Origin: Eunapius fragilis | Taxonomy: Eukaryota; Porifera; Demospongiae; Spongillida; Spongillidae | DNA length: 64,000 nucleotides | Reading direction: 5' to 3' | NCBI GenBank assembly: GCA_963681505.1 | Contig: OY811973.1 | Span: 248,001-312,000, forward strand | Part shown: positions 13,858 to 22,800 of the stretch, piece by piece | Numbering within the stretch: position 1 is the stretch's first letter | How the letters are laid out: every line of letters begins with the position of its first letter | The notes under the pieces: model-generated | What the model was told of the DNA's origin: nothing | Database searches by the model: none | What the model saw: only the letters and a program-made list of their open reading frames with translations | Made by a program: the position numbers and the translations under genes

Positions 13858-13992
13858 TGTGCGATATTGTGTTATGTAACTGATTGTAATACGTCACGTG
13901 AATTATTAAATTATAGTTTTTGCCTGCAGTGACACGCTGAATCTAGCTAGTCCGAGTTTGCGCTCATTAGATAGATTGTGAATTGTCGTACA
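13858..13992 (+). repeat. 5' LTR of the BEL/Pao element
   Basis: A 135-bp direct repeat beginning TGTGCGATATTG and ending GTCGTACA, matching 19678-19812 except at three positions: CACGTG versus CACATG, GCTAG versus GCGAG, and GATTGTG versus GATCGTG. Two of the three are CpG-type transitions. It is short for a BEL/Pao LTR. U3, R and U5 cannot be separated from sequence alone. Confidence 0.95.
13891..13917 (+). promoter_or_regulatory. Candidate LTR control motifs (CRE-like half-site, E-box, ATTAAA)
   Basis: ACGTCA (13891-13896) overlaps a CACGTG E-box (13895-13900), followed by ATTAAA (13905-13910), a possible poly(A) signal, and an AT-rich TTATAG. In the 3' LTR the E-box reads CACATG. These are motif matches only; function is inferred from their position in an LTR. 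Confidence 0.3.
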
Positions 13993-14008
13993 TGGTCCTT
14001 TTCGAGCC
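13993..14008 (+). other. Primer-binding-site candidate, tRNA-Tyr-like
   Basis: The 16 bases immediately after the 5' LTR read TGGTCCTTTTCGAGCC. TGG fits pairing with a tRNA 3' CCA end. From memory of animal tRNA-Tyr ends (GGCTCGAAGGACCA), it matches except for two extra T residues, so the primer assignment is tentative. The position at the LTR edge is what supports the call. Confidence 0.6.
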
Positions 14009-14025
14009 TGGGATAGAGAAATAGG

Positions 14026-17000
14026 ATGAGCGTGCAAGAACTAACAAAAAAGAAGCGGATTCGAGCGGGTCACAAGTCGTCGGTGACTCGATTTATCGCG
14101 CAGGTAAAGGAAACTCTGAAAACTGGTGATTGGAATGCGGCAAAATTGAAGCAACACCTTCAGTTACTACAAGGGAAACAAGACATACTCAACAAACTTG
14201 ATGCAGAGATACTAGTAGGGTTGGAAACCGAAGATGAAATTACGGGTGAAATTGAACAAGCGGACATTTTCAAGGAGAATGTAGCGATGACCATAATCGA
14301 CCTAGAAACAGCTCTCGGAGAACAGCACAACGATACGCCGTTGCAAATACAGACTCGAGAATCTTCACGAGAGAATGGCGCAAGGCCAGAAACACAAGTA
14401 CAGACTCGAGATCGAAACGACGAATCTTCAAGAGAGAATGACGCACGGCCAGAAACCCCCAACAATAGAGATATTCGAGAAGGTACACCACGGTCAGTTA
14501 CCCCGTCGTCTTCAAGTCCATCAAGAACAGAGCCAACACTAGCACAATCTCGTGGCGGTAAGGTGAAACTCCCGAAGTTGACACTAAGAAAATTTAGTGG
14601 TGATCCTACTGCGTGGACCCCATTTTGGGACTCCTATGAGTCAGCTATTCATCAAAATCCAGACTTATCTGACATTGACAAGTTCAACTACCTGCAGTCC
14701 TTGGTAGAACATTCAGCAGCGGAAGCCATTGCCGGACTCACTCTGTCATCCTCAAACTATGCAGAAGCTATAACAGTGCTGAAGAAGCGGTTTGGGAACA
14801 AACAGCAACTCATTAACAAACACATGGAGGCTCTACTCAGTCTGCCAGCAGTGACATCAGTTTATGAGCTTAGAAACCTTCGTCAACTGTATGATAAAGT
14901 AGAGTCACATGTCCGAAGTCTCAAGTCCATTGGAATTGCAGCCTCATCGTATGGCAATTTACTCGCTTCCATTTTGATGAAGAAGATTCCCTCTGAATTG
15001 TGTCTTATTGTAAGCCGTGAAACTGTAGAAGACAATTGGAATCTGGATTCGCTACTGAAAGTTTTGGAAAAGGAAATTGGGGCACGGGAGAGGGCTTCAA
15101 CGAATACATCTGCCCAACCAAGGAAACCAGTTCGGGACTACGCCACCACTGCTGCACTTCTGTCTGACACATCTCCATTGTGCGTGTTTTGCGACCAGAC
15201 ACACTATTCTAACCACTGCAGAGTAGTGGCTGATCAGGAGAAAAGAAAACAGCTGTTGCTGAAAGCAGGAAGATGCTTCATCTGCCTGAAAAGGGGACAT
15301 CTCAGCAGAGACTGTCGGTCAGCTCGTGGATGCTACAATTGTGGAGGAAAACATAATTCAAGTATATGCAAGTCACAAAGATCTGGGTCCAAAAATGCTC
15401 AGAATACATCGCCTACCTCAACAGAACAAACTCAGAATGTTAAACCACAGATGCAACACCAGACACAATCGGCTCCAGTACTAGCCATGTATGTTGATGT
15501 GAAGACTCCAGTGCTACTACAGACGGCAAGAGCAGCTGTGTTCCAGCCACACCGACCTTCGCTCACAACAATTGTCAGGATTATTCTAGACAGTGGCAGT
15601 CAGCGCTCCTATGTCACAGATATGGTTAGGAAGAACCTTGCATTGCACACGGAACAAACGGAGACGATCGTGATGAAGACATTTGGCTGCCATGAGAAAG
15701 TTCAGATATGCGATGTGGTGAAGCTTGCAATCAAGACTGCAACTGGAATGAATTTGGTCTTACCCTTTTTGGTGGTGCCGTCCATCTGTGAACCCATTGC
15801 TGGACAACCTATCACACTAGCGAGGGATACCTACCCTCACCTATTTGGATTGAACCTTGCAGATGATAGTGGTATGAGTGAGAGCTTAGGCATTAGCGTC
15901 TTGATCGGAGCAGATCACTACTGGAAGTTGGCTACAGGGAGAGTTTGTCGTGGCAAGACTGGGCCTACTGCAATAGAGACTGTGTTGGGATGGGTACTCT
16001 CAGAACCTGTACCAGGAATAACATGTGGAGAAACTAGTACGAACCTTGTCTCAGCTCACGCTCTCAAGTTGGAAACTTCTGTTCTTTGCTGCCATGACTG
16101 CGATTTGGATCAAAGGCTGAAGAAGTTCTGGGATCTGGAGACCTTAGGCATTAAAGAGGGTGAAATGCCAGCATATAGTCAGTTTATGGAGTGTATTACC
16201 TTCCAGGACGGCAGGTATTGCGTTCAACTTCCATGGAAAAACCCACATCCACATCTTCCGGATAACTTCAAACTAAGTCAGCGTCGACTTTGTGGTCTTC
16301 TGAGACGTTTACGACAGGAACCAAGTCTACTACAGCGCTATGACACGGTGATTAAGGAGCAGCTCAAAGAAGGCATTGTAGAAGTGGTTCAGGACCCATG
16401 GACTTCCGTTGTGGAGAAGTTGCACTACATACCTCATCATGGAGTCATACGGGATGACAAGCAGACAACGAAGTTGAGGATTGTTTACGACGCCTCTGCT
16501 AAAGAAGACGGCCCCTCCTTGAATGATTGTCTATATGCAGGGCCGCCTTTCGGACAGTTCATCTTCGACATTCTGGTGCGATTCCGACTGCATCAAGTTG
16601 CCCTAGTTGCTGATATAGAGAAAGCATTCCTGATGATCTCAGTTGACAAGAAGGATATAGACGTCTTGAGATTTCTCTGGGTTGACAATGTCCATGCTGA
16701 TCTACTCAACCTTCAAGTGCTACGATTCACAAGAGTGGTTTTTGGGGTTGCCTCAAGTCCCTTCCTACTTAATGCTACACTGAAATATCACTTGGAGAAG
16801 TATAGGTCAGCTGATCCAGAAACCGTGGATAGGCTTGAACGGGCACTGTATGTTGATGATGTAACGTATGGAGCTGACAGTGTGGAAGAAGCATTTGTGT
16901 TGTTCACAAAGTCCAAGCTATGGTTAAAGGAAGGTGGCTTCAATCTTAGAAAGTTTGTCACAAATTCGTCAATGCTGCAGCGGAAGATTGATTTGCAAGA

Positions 17001-19635
17001 ATCCTGTCCAGTTAACTGTACGAAGACTGTGTCTCCACATCAGAGCACCTCAGAAGAGCTGTCGTTTGCCAAGGTTGCACTTGGTGTAGATGAGTCACAC
17101 CTAAAAGGCCTTAAAGTTTTGGGGATCCAGTGGAACCCTGATGAGGATATGTTCATCTTTGACCTGAGTAATCTTTGCAAGCGGTCTATGGAGTTGGAGC
17201 CAACCAAACGAGGCATTGTTGGCATTGTGTCCAGGATTTATGATCCGATTGGCATTGTGTCGCCTGTCACAATCCAGTTCAAGATGATGTTTCAAGAGCT
17301 GTGTACCAACCACCTAAACTGGGACGATCAGTTGTCAGGTGAACTGCTTGTAAAGTGGAAGAAGCTGTTGAGTGAATTTCAGCAAGTTGAACCCCTACGC
17401 TTTCCAAGGTGCTACTTCAGGAATTCTATGAGAACATCGTCGTCATACACCCTACATGGATTCGGTGATGCTTCACAACGAGCATATGCTGCTGTAGTGT
17501 ATCTTTTGATCGAAACCCCTGATGGTCGTTCAACACGGTTTGTGGGCTCGAAGACAAGGGTTGCTCCAGTCAAGGGACACAGCATTCCAAGGCTTGAATT
17601 GTTGGCTGCACTGTTGTTGGCCAGACTGATATCTTCATTGGAGTCAGCTTTGAAGTCTGAGATAGCTTTGATGCCGTCGATGTGCTACACCGACTCAAAG
17701 GTCGCTCTGTATTGGATTAAGGGTGAAAGTCAGGAATGGAGACAATTTGTTCAGAACCGAGTCAACGAAATCCGAACCCTAGTACCAGCTCAGCATTGGA
17801 AACATTGTTCGGGACATGATAACCCAGCAGATCTGCCTTCCAGAGGTATCAGTCTACCGGAGCTGTTGAGCAAGTCAGTATGGTTCAGTGGACCAAGTTG
17901 GCTGTCCAGTCCAGTCCAAGCTTCTAGATGTGACGAAGAGTCGATGCCCGATGAGTGCATATTGGAGATGAAGAAAAGTGCTCAACACGTGTTGTTGGTT
18001 GGTGGAGAGATTGGCACCGTTATGCAGTGTCAACGATTTAGTTCTCTTGGAAGATTGTTGAGAGTGACGGCTTACGTGCTTAAGTTCATCGCAATTATCA
18101 AGGCCAGAGGGTCAGTATCTGCAGGTTTATCATCGAAGGACGTCTCCGATGCTGAAGAATTCTGGATCAAGTCATCACAAGCTGCACTACTTCAAGATGT
18201 GAAGTTTCAAGTGTGGAAGACTCAGTTTGGGTTGTACTATGACAACGAGATTTGGCGGTGTGGAGGCATGTTGAGAAATGCTGACCTGGATGTATGTGCG
18301 AAACACCCTATCCTTCTACCTTCTGGTCACCATTTCACCATGCTGGTGATACGGCAGAGCCACGAGAAGGTACTACATGGAGGTGTAAAGGAGACCCTCA
18401 CTGAACTTCGTAGTCGATTTTGGGTTGTAAAGGGAAGAAGTGTTGTGAAGAAATTACTTCACAAATGTGTGATCTGTAGGATGATTGATGGAAAACCTTA
18501 TGCATCATCACTACCACCCCCTCTGCCCGAGTTTCGGGTTACTCAGTCACCACCATTTGCATTCACAGGTTTGGATTATGCAGGACCTTTGTACCTAAAG
18601 GGTACAGAAGACAAAGTGTGGATCTGTTTGTTTACCTGTTGTGCCACCCGAGCGCTGCACTTGGACCTGGTTGTGGATATGACCACCGAAGCATTCATTC
18701 GATGCTTCAAGCGGTTTGTGGCCAGGAGGGGAATCCCTCGAGTGATTATCTCTGACAACAGCAAAACGTTCAAGTCGGCTGACAAGGTCATTGCTGAGAT
18801 TCTGAACCGTCCAGATATTGGAGAGTTCTTTGCTGGTGTACGTGTTAAGTGGAACTTCAATCTTGAAAAGGCGCCATGGTGGGGAGGATTTTTCGAAAGA
18901 CTGGTGAAATCAACCAAGCGTTGCTTGAAGAAAATCATTGGAACCACAAAGCTTTCTTATGAGGAACTTCAGACTGTTCTGGTAGAAGTCGAAGCCATCC
19001 TGAATTCACGGCCACTGACATATGTGTCGTCAGAAGACCTTGAAGAGCCACTAACTCCATCCCACCTGCTAACTGGTCGTAGATTAATCAGTCTACCTGA
19101 TCCACAGGACTCAGAGGATGATCCTGAATACCATGCATCCCATACCCCAGAAGTACTTACCAGACGGATGAAACACCTCACAGTCATGTTGGACCATTTC
19201 TGGAAGCGCTGGAAACTCGAGTATTTAGTGGAGCTGAGGGAGATGCATCGTTACGCACAGAAGCCTACTACACCTCATGTACCTGTGTCTGTTGGAGACG
19301 TTGTCCTGGTATATGATGAGGACCATCCCCGAATATTTTGGAAGTTAGCAAAGGTGGAAGGTTTGATCAAGGGATCAGATGGAGTTGTGAGGGGCGCAAA
19401 GGTTCGTGTACGGAGTGCAAATGGTTTTACAGTTCTAAAGCGTCCTGTCCAACACCTTTTTCCTCTTGAAGTGAATATCGATCATGTAAGTGTTGCAGAA
19501 GATGTCAGATTGAGGCTGTCTCAGCAAAAGGGTCAGGATGAAAAGGAGGTACAGGAAGAAAGGAAGGTGCGGCCAGCGAGGGCATCGGCACAAAGAGCAA
19601 GGCAGAAGATTACAGAGTGGATGAAATCAAATTGA
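14026..19635 (+). CDS. BEL/Pao Gag-Pol polyprotein (1,869 aa), intact
   Basis: This single frame encodes the proteins for retrotransposon copying. Residues about 179-340 resemble the DUF1759 gag segment (FSGDPTAW). Three zinc knuckles follow: C386-C389-H393-C398, C417-C420-H425-C430 and C436-C439-H443-C448. A retropepsin-like aspartic protease has D522-S-G-S. Reverse transcriptase has LRIVYDASA near 822, catalytic D863 and YVDD at 942-945. The Pao A17-type region includes SRIYDPIGIVSP from 1069. RNase H has D1148, E1191, D1223 and D1269. Integrase has an HHCC finger (H1446, H1451, C1481, C1484) and a D1517, D1577, E1624 triad. A DUF5641-like tail spans about 1715-1815. The start lies 33 bp after the LTR and is the first ATG. 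No frameshift or internal stop interrupts it, and length is normal for the family. No envelope domain is seen. Domain calls are by motif recognition. Confidence 0.96.
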   Translation: MSVQELTKKKRIRAGHKSSVTRFIAQVKETLKTGDWNAAKLKQHLQLLQGKQDILNKLDAEILVGLETEDEITGEIEQADIFKENVAMTIIDLETALGEQHNDTPLQIQTRESSRENGARPETQVQTRDRNDESSRENDARPETPNNRDIREGTPRSVTPSSSSPSRTEPTLAQSRGGKVKLPKLTLRKFSGDPTAWTPFWDSYESAIHQNPDLSDIDKFNYLQSLVEHSAAEAIAGLTLSSSNYAEAITVLKKRFGNKQQLINKHMEALLSLPAVTSVYELRNLRQLYDKVESHVRSLKSIGIAASSYGNLLASILMKKIPSELCLIVSRETVEDNWNLDSLLKVLEKEIGARERASTNTSAQPRKPVRDYATTAALLSDTSPLCVFCDQTHYSNHCRVVADQEKRKQLLLKAGRCFICLKRGHLSRDCRSARGCYNCGGKHNSSICKSQRSGSKNAQNTSPTSTEQTQNVKPQMQHQTQSAPVLAMYVDVKTPVLLQTARAAVFQPHRPSLTTIVRIILDSGSQRSYVTDMVRKNLALHTEQTETIVMKTFGCHEKVQICDVVKLAIKTATGMNLVLPFLVVPSICEPIAGQPITLARDTYPHLFGLNLADDSGMSESLGISVLIGADHYWKLATGRVCRGKTGPTAIETVLGWVLSEPVPGITCGETSTNLVSAHALKLETSVLCCHDCDLDQRLKKFWDLETLGIKEGEMPAYSQFMECITFQDGRYCVQLPWKNPHPHLPDNFKLSQRRLCGLLRRLRQEPSLLQRYDTVIKEQLKEGIVEVVQDPWTSVVEKLHYIPHHGVIRDDKQTTKLRIVYDASAKEDGPSLNDCLYAGPPFGQFIFDILVRFRLHQVALVADIEKAFLMISVDKKDIDVLRFLWVDNVHADLLNLQVLRFTRVVFGVASSPFLLNATLKYHLEKYRSADPETVDRLERALYVDDVTYGADSVEEAFVLFTKSKLWLKEGGFNLRKFVTNSSMLQRKIDLQESCPVNCTKTVSPHQSTSEELSFAKVALGVDESHLKGLKVLGIQWNPDEDMFIFDLSNLCKRSMELEPTKRGIVGIVSRIYDPIGIVSPVTIQFKMMFQELCTNHLNWDDQLSGELLVKWKKLLSEFQQVEPLRFPRCYFRNSMRTSSSYTLHGFGDASQRAYAAVVYLLIETPDGRSTRFVGSKTRVAPVKGHSIPRLELLAALLLARLISSLESALKSEIALMPSMCYTDSKVALYWIKGESQEWRQFVQNRVNEIRTLVPAQHWKHCSGHDNPADLPSRGISLPELLSKSVWFSGPSWLSSPVQASRCDEESMPDECILEMKKSAQHVLLVGGEIGTVMQCQRFSSLGRLLRVTAYVLKFIAIIKARGSVSAGLSSKDVSDAEEFWIKSSQAALLQDVKFQVWKTQFGLYYDNEIWRCGGMLRNADLDVCAKHPILLPSGHHFTMLVIRQSHEKVLHGGVKETLTELRSRFWVVKGRSVVKKLLHKCVICRMIDGKPYASSLPPPLPEFRVTQSPPFAFTGLDYAGPLYLKGTEDKVWICLFTCCATRALHLDLVVDMTTEAFIRCFKRFVARRGIPRVIISDNSKTFKSADKVIAEILNRPDIGEFFAGVRVKWNFNLEKAPWWGGFFERLVKSTKRCLKKIIGTTKLSYEELQTVLVEVEAILNSRPLTYVSSEDLEEPLTPSHLLTGRRLISLPDPQDSEDDPEYHASHTPEVLTRRMKHLTVMLDHFWKRWKLEYLVELREMHRYAQKPTTPHVPVSVGDVVLVYDEDHPRIFWKLAKVEGLIKGSDGVVRGAKVRVRSANGFTVLKRPVQHLFPLEVNIDHVSVAEDVRLRLSQQKGQDEKEVQEERKVRPARASAQRARQKITEWMKSN
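14359..14484 (+). repeat. 63-bp imperfect in-frame tandem duplication in gag
   Basis: GAATCTTCA starts at 14359 and again at 14422, 63 bp apart (21 codons). The encoded segments begin ESSRENGARPET (residue 112) and ESSRENDARPET (residue 133). The second copy diverges after PET. It lies in the charged, probably disordered linker before the DUF1759-like region, and keeps the frame. Confidence 0.85.
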
Positions 19636-19649
19636 ACTGATAATTTGTT

Positions 19650-19666
19650 GACTAGTTCCACTAGTC
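19650..19666 (+). other. Perfect 7-bp stem-loop before the polypurine tract
   Basis: GACTAGT, loop TCC, ACTAGTC: a perfect inverted repeat in the 42-bp 3' untranslated segment, ending directly at the polypurine tract. It could be an RNA structure helping plus-strand priming or 3' processing, but it could also be chance. No function is established from the sequence. Confidence 0.6.
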
Positions 19667-19677
19667 AAGATGGGGAG
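19667..19677 (+). other. Polypurine tract
   Basis: AAGATGGGGAG (one T in eleven bases) abuts the 3' LTR. This is the expected plus-strand primer site for an LTR retrotransposon. Confidence 0.85.
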
Positions 19678-19812
19678 TGTGCGATATTGTGTTATGTAAC
19701 TGATTGTAATACGTCACATGAATTATTAAATTATAGTTTTTGCCTGCAGTGACACGCTGAATCTAGCGAGTCCGAGTTTGCGCTCATTAGATAGATCGTG
19801 AATTGTCGTACA
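19678..19812 (+). repeat. 3' LTR of the BEL/Pao element
   Basis: A 135-bp copy of 13858-13992, with the same TGT...ACA ends and three substitutions. The ATTAAA candidate poly(A) signal is at 19725-19730. It is followed directly by the right target copy and then satellite. Confidence 0.95.
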
Positions 19813-19817
19813 CTGCT
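19813..19817. other. Right target-site duplication of the BEL/Pao element
   Basis: CTGCT, matching CTGGT at 13853-13857 with one mismatch. The following AACTCGTTCG continues the interrupted satellite monomer in register. Confidence 0.85.
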
Positions 19818-22800
19818 AACTCGTTCGTTCCATGAATACATATCGCAACTCCACTAGTTTGTTAAATTAACACCTTGGTGGGAAGATAGCCAATGTTCTC
19901 CCATAGAAATGTATGGGAGGGAACCACTAATCTATTTGCATCATACAGCCAAACCAATGAGCTGATTATGGAGGAGGCATTATTTTGTAAAAGAAAACAG
20001 GTTACTCTTTCGTTCCATGAAGTAGGATCGCAACTGCACTAGTTTGTTAAATTAACACCTTGGTGGGAAGATAGCCAATTTTCTCCCATAGAAATGTATG
20101 GGAGGGAACCACTAATCTATTTGCATCGAACAACCAAACTAATGAGCTGAATATATAGGAGGCATTACTTAGAGAAAGATAACAGGTTACTCGTTCGATC
20201 CATGAATACATATCGCAACTCCACTAGTTTGTTAAACTAACACCTTGGTTGGAACATAGCCAATTTTCTCCCATAGAAATGTATGGGAGGGAACCACTAA
20301 TCTATTTGAATGGTACAGCCAAACCAATGAGCTGATTATAGAGGAGGCATTATTTTGTAAAAGAAAACAGGTTACTCGTTCGTTCCATTAAGTAGGATCG
20401 GAACTCCACTAGTTTGTTAAATTAACACCTTGGTGGGAAGATAGCCAATTTTCTCCCGTAGAAATGTATGGGAGGGAACCACTAATCTATTTGCATCGAC
20501 CAACCAAACTAATCAGCTGAATATATAGGAGGCATTATTTAGAGAAAGAAAACAGGTTACTCGTTCGATCCATGAATACATATCGCAACTCCACTAGTTT
20601 GTTAAACTAACACCTTGGTTGGAACATAGCCAATTTTCTCCCATAGAAATGTATGGGAGGGAACCACTAATCTATTTGAATGGTACAGCTAAACCAATGA
20701 GCTGATTATAGAGGAGGCATTATTTTGTAAAAGAAAACAGGTTACTCGTTCGTTCCATGAAGTAGGATCGGAACTCCACTTGTTTGTTAAAATAACACCT
20801 TGGTGGGAAGATTGCCAATTTTCTCCCATAGAAATGTATGGGAGAGAACCACTAATCTATTTTATTGGTACAGTCAAACCATTGAGCTGAATATATAGGA
20901 GGCATTATTTAGAGAAAGAAAACAGGTTACTCGTTCGTTCCATGAATACATATCGCAACTGCACTAGTTTGTTAAATTAACACAGTGGTTAGAACATAGC
21001 CAATTTTCTCCCATAGAAATGTATGGGAGGGAACCACTAATCTATTTGCATCGTACAGCCAAACCAATGAGCTGAATATATAGGAGGCATTATTAAGAGA
21101 AAGAAAACAGGTTACTCGTTCGATCCATGAATACATATCGCAACTCCACAAGTTTGTTAAATTAACACCTTGGTTAGAACATAGCCAATTTTCTCCCATA
21201 GAAATGTATGGGAGGGAAGCACTAATCTATTTGAATGGTACAGCCTAACCAATGAGCTGATTATAGAGGAGGCATTATTTTGTAAAAGAATACAGGTTAC
21301 TCGTTCGTTCCATGAAGTAGGATCGCAACTCCACTAGTTTGTTAAATTAACACCGTGGTTAGAACATAGCCAATTTTCTCCCATAGAAATGTATGGGAGG
21401 GAACCACTAATCTATTTGCATCGTACAGCCAAACCAATGAGCTGAATATATAGGAGGCATTATTTAGAGAAGTTACTCGTTCTATCCATGAATACATATC
21501 GCAACTCCACTAGTTTGTTAAACTAACACCTTGGTTGGAACATAGCCAATTTTCTCCCATAGAAATGTATGGGAGGGAACCACTAATCTATTTGAATGGT
21601 ACAGCCAAACCAATGAGCTGATTATAGAGGAGGCATTATTTTGTAAAAGAAAACAGGTTACTCGTTCGTTCCATGAAGTAGGATCGGAACTCTACTAGTT
21701 TGTTAAATTAACACCTTGGTGGGAAGATAGCCAATTTTCTCCCATAGAAATTTATGGTAGGGAACCACTAATCTATTTTATTGGTACAGCCAAACCAATG
21801 AGCTGAATATATAGGAGGCATTATTAAGAGAAAGAAAACAAGTTACTCGTTCGTTCCATGAATACATATCGCAACTCCACTAGTTTGTTAAATTAACACC
21901 TTGGTTAGAACATAGCCAATTTTCTCCCATAGAAATGTATGGGATGGGAAGCACTAATCTATTTGAATGGTACAGCCTAACCAATCAGCTGATTATAGAG
22001 GAGGCATTATTTTGTAAAAGAAAACAGGTTACTCGTTCGTTCCATGAAGTAGGATCACAACTCCACTAGTTTGTTAAATTAACACCGTGGTTAGAACATA
22101 GCCAATGTTCTCCCATAGAAATGTATGGGAGGGAACCACTAATCTATTTGCATCGTACAGCCAAACCAATATGCTGAATATATAGGAGGCAGTATTTAGA
22201 GAAAGAAAACTGGTTACTCGTTCATTCCATGAATATATATCGCAACTCCACTAGTTTGTTAAATTAACACCTTGGTGGGAAGATAGCCAATGTTCTCCCA
22301 TTGAAATGTATAAAAGGGAACCACTAATCTATTTGCATCGTACAGCCAAACCAATGAGCTGATTATAGAGGAGGCATTATTTAGAGAAAGAAAACAGGTT
22401 ACTCGTTCGTTCCATGAAGAAGGATCGCAACTCCACTAGTTTGTTAAATTAACACCTTGGTGGGAAGATAGCCATTTTTCTACCATAGAAATGTATGGGA
22501 GGGAACCACTAATCTATTTGCATCGTACAGCCAAACCAATGAGCTGAATATATAGGAGGCATTATTTAGAGAAAGAAAACAGGTTACTCGTTCGATCCAT
22601 GAATACATATCGCAACTCCACTAGTTTGTTAAACTAACACCTTGGTTGGAACATAGCCAATGTTCTCCCATAGAAATGTATGGGAGGGAACCACTAATCT
22701 ATTTGCATCATACAGCCAAACCAATGAGCTGATTATAGAGGAGGCATTATTTTGTAAAAGAAAACAGGTTACTCGTTCGTTCCATGAAGTAGGATCGCAA

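Larger units (their letters stand above)
13858..19812 (+). mobile_element. Full-length BEL/Pao LTR retrotransposon inserted in the satellite
   Basis: This 5,955-bp element has two direct 135-bp LTRs (TGT...ACA), a primer-binding-site candidate after the 5' LTR, one open gag-pol frame, a polypurine tract abutting the 3' LTR and a 5-bp target duplication. The order gag, protease, reverse transcriptase, RNase H, integrase and the DUF1759/DUF1758/Pao A17/DUF5641-type segments identify BEL/Pao. I see no envelope-like region after integrase. The LTRs differ at 3 of 135 positions, which suggests a fairly recent copy. It lies in the same orientation as the forward satellite. The element is complete by sequence; activity is not shown. 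Confidence 0.96.

Noticed and set aside
14160..19187. Short antisense open frames within the retrotransposon
   Set aside because: They overlap the intact Gag-Pol frame on the other strand and show no recognisable domain.
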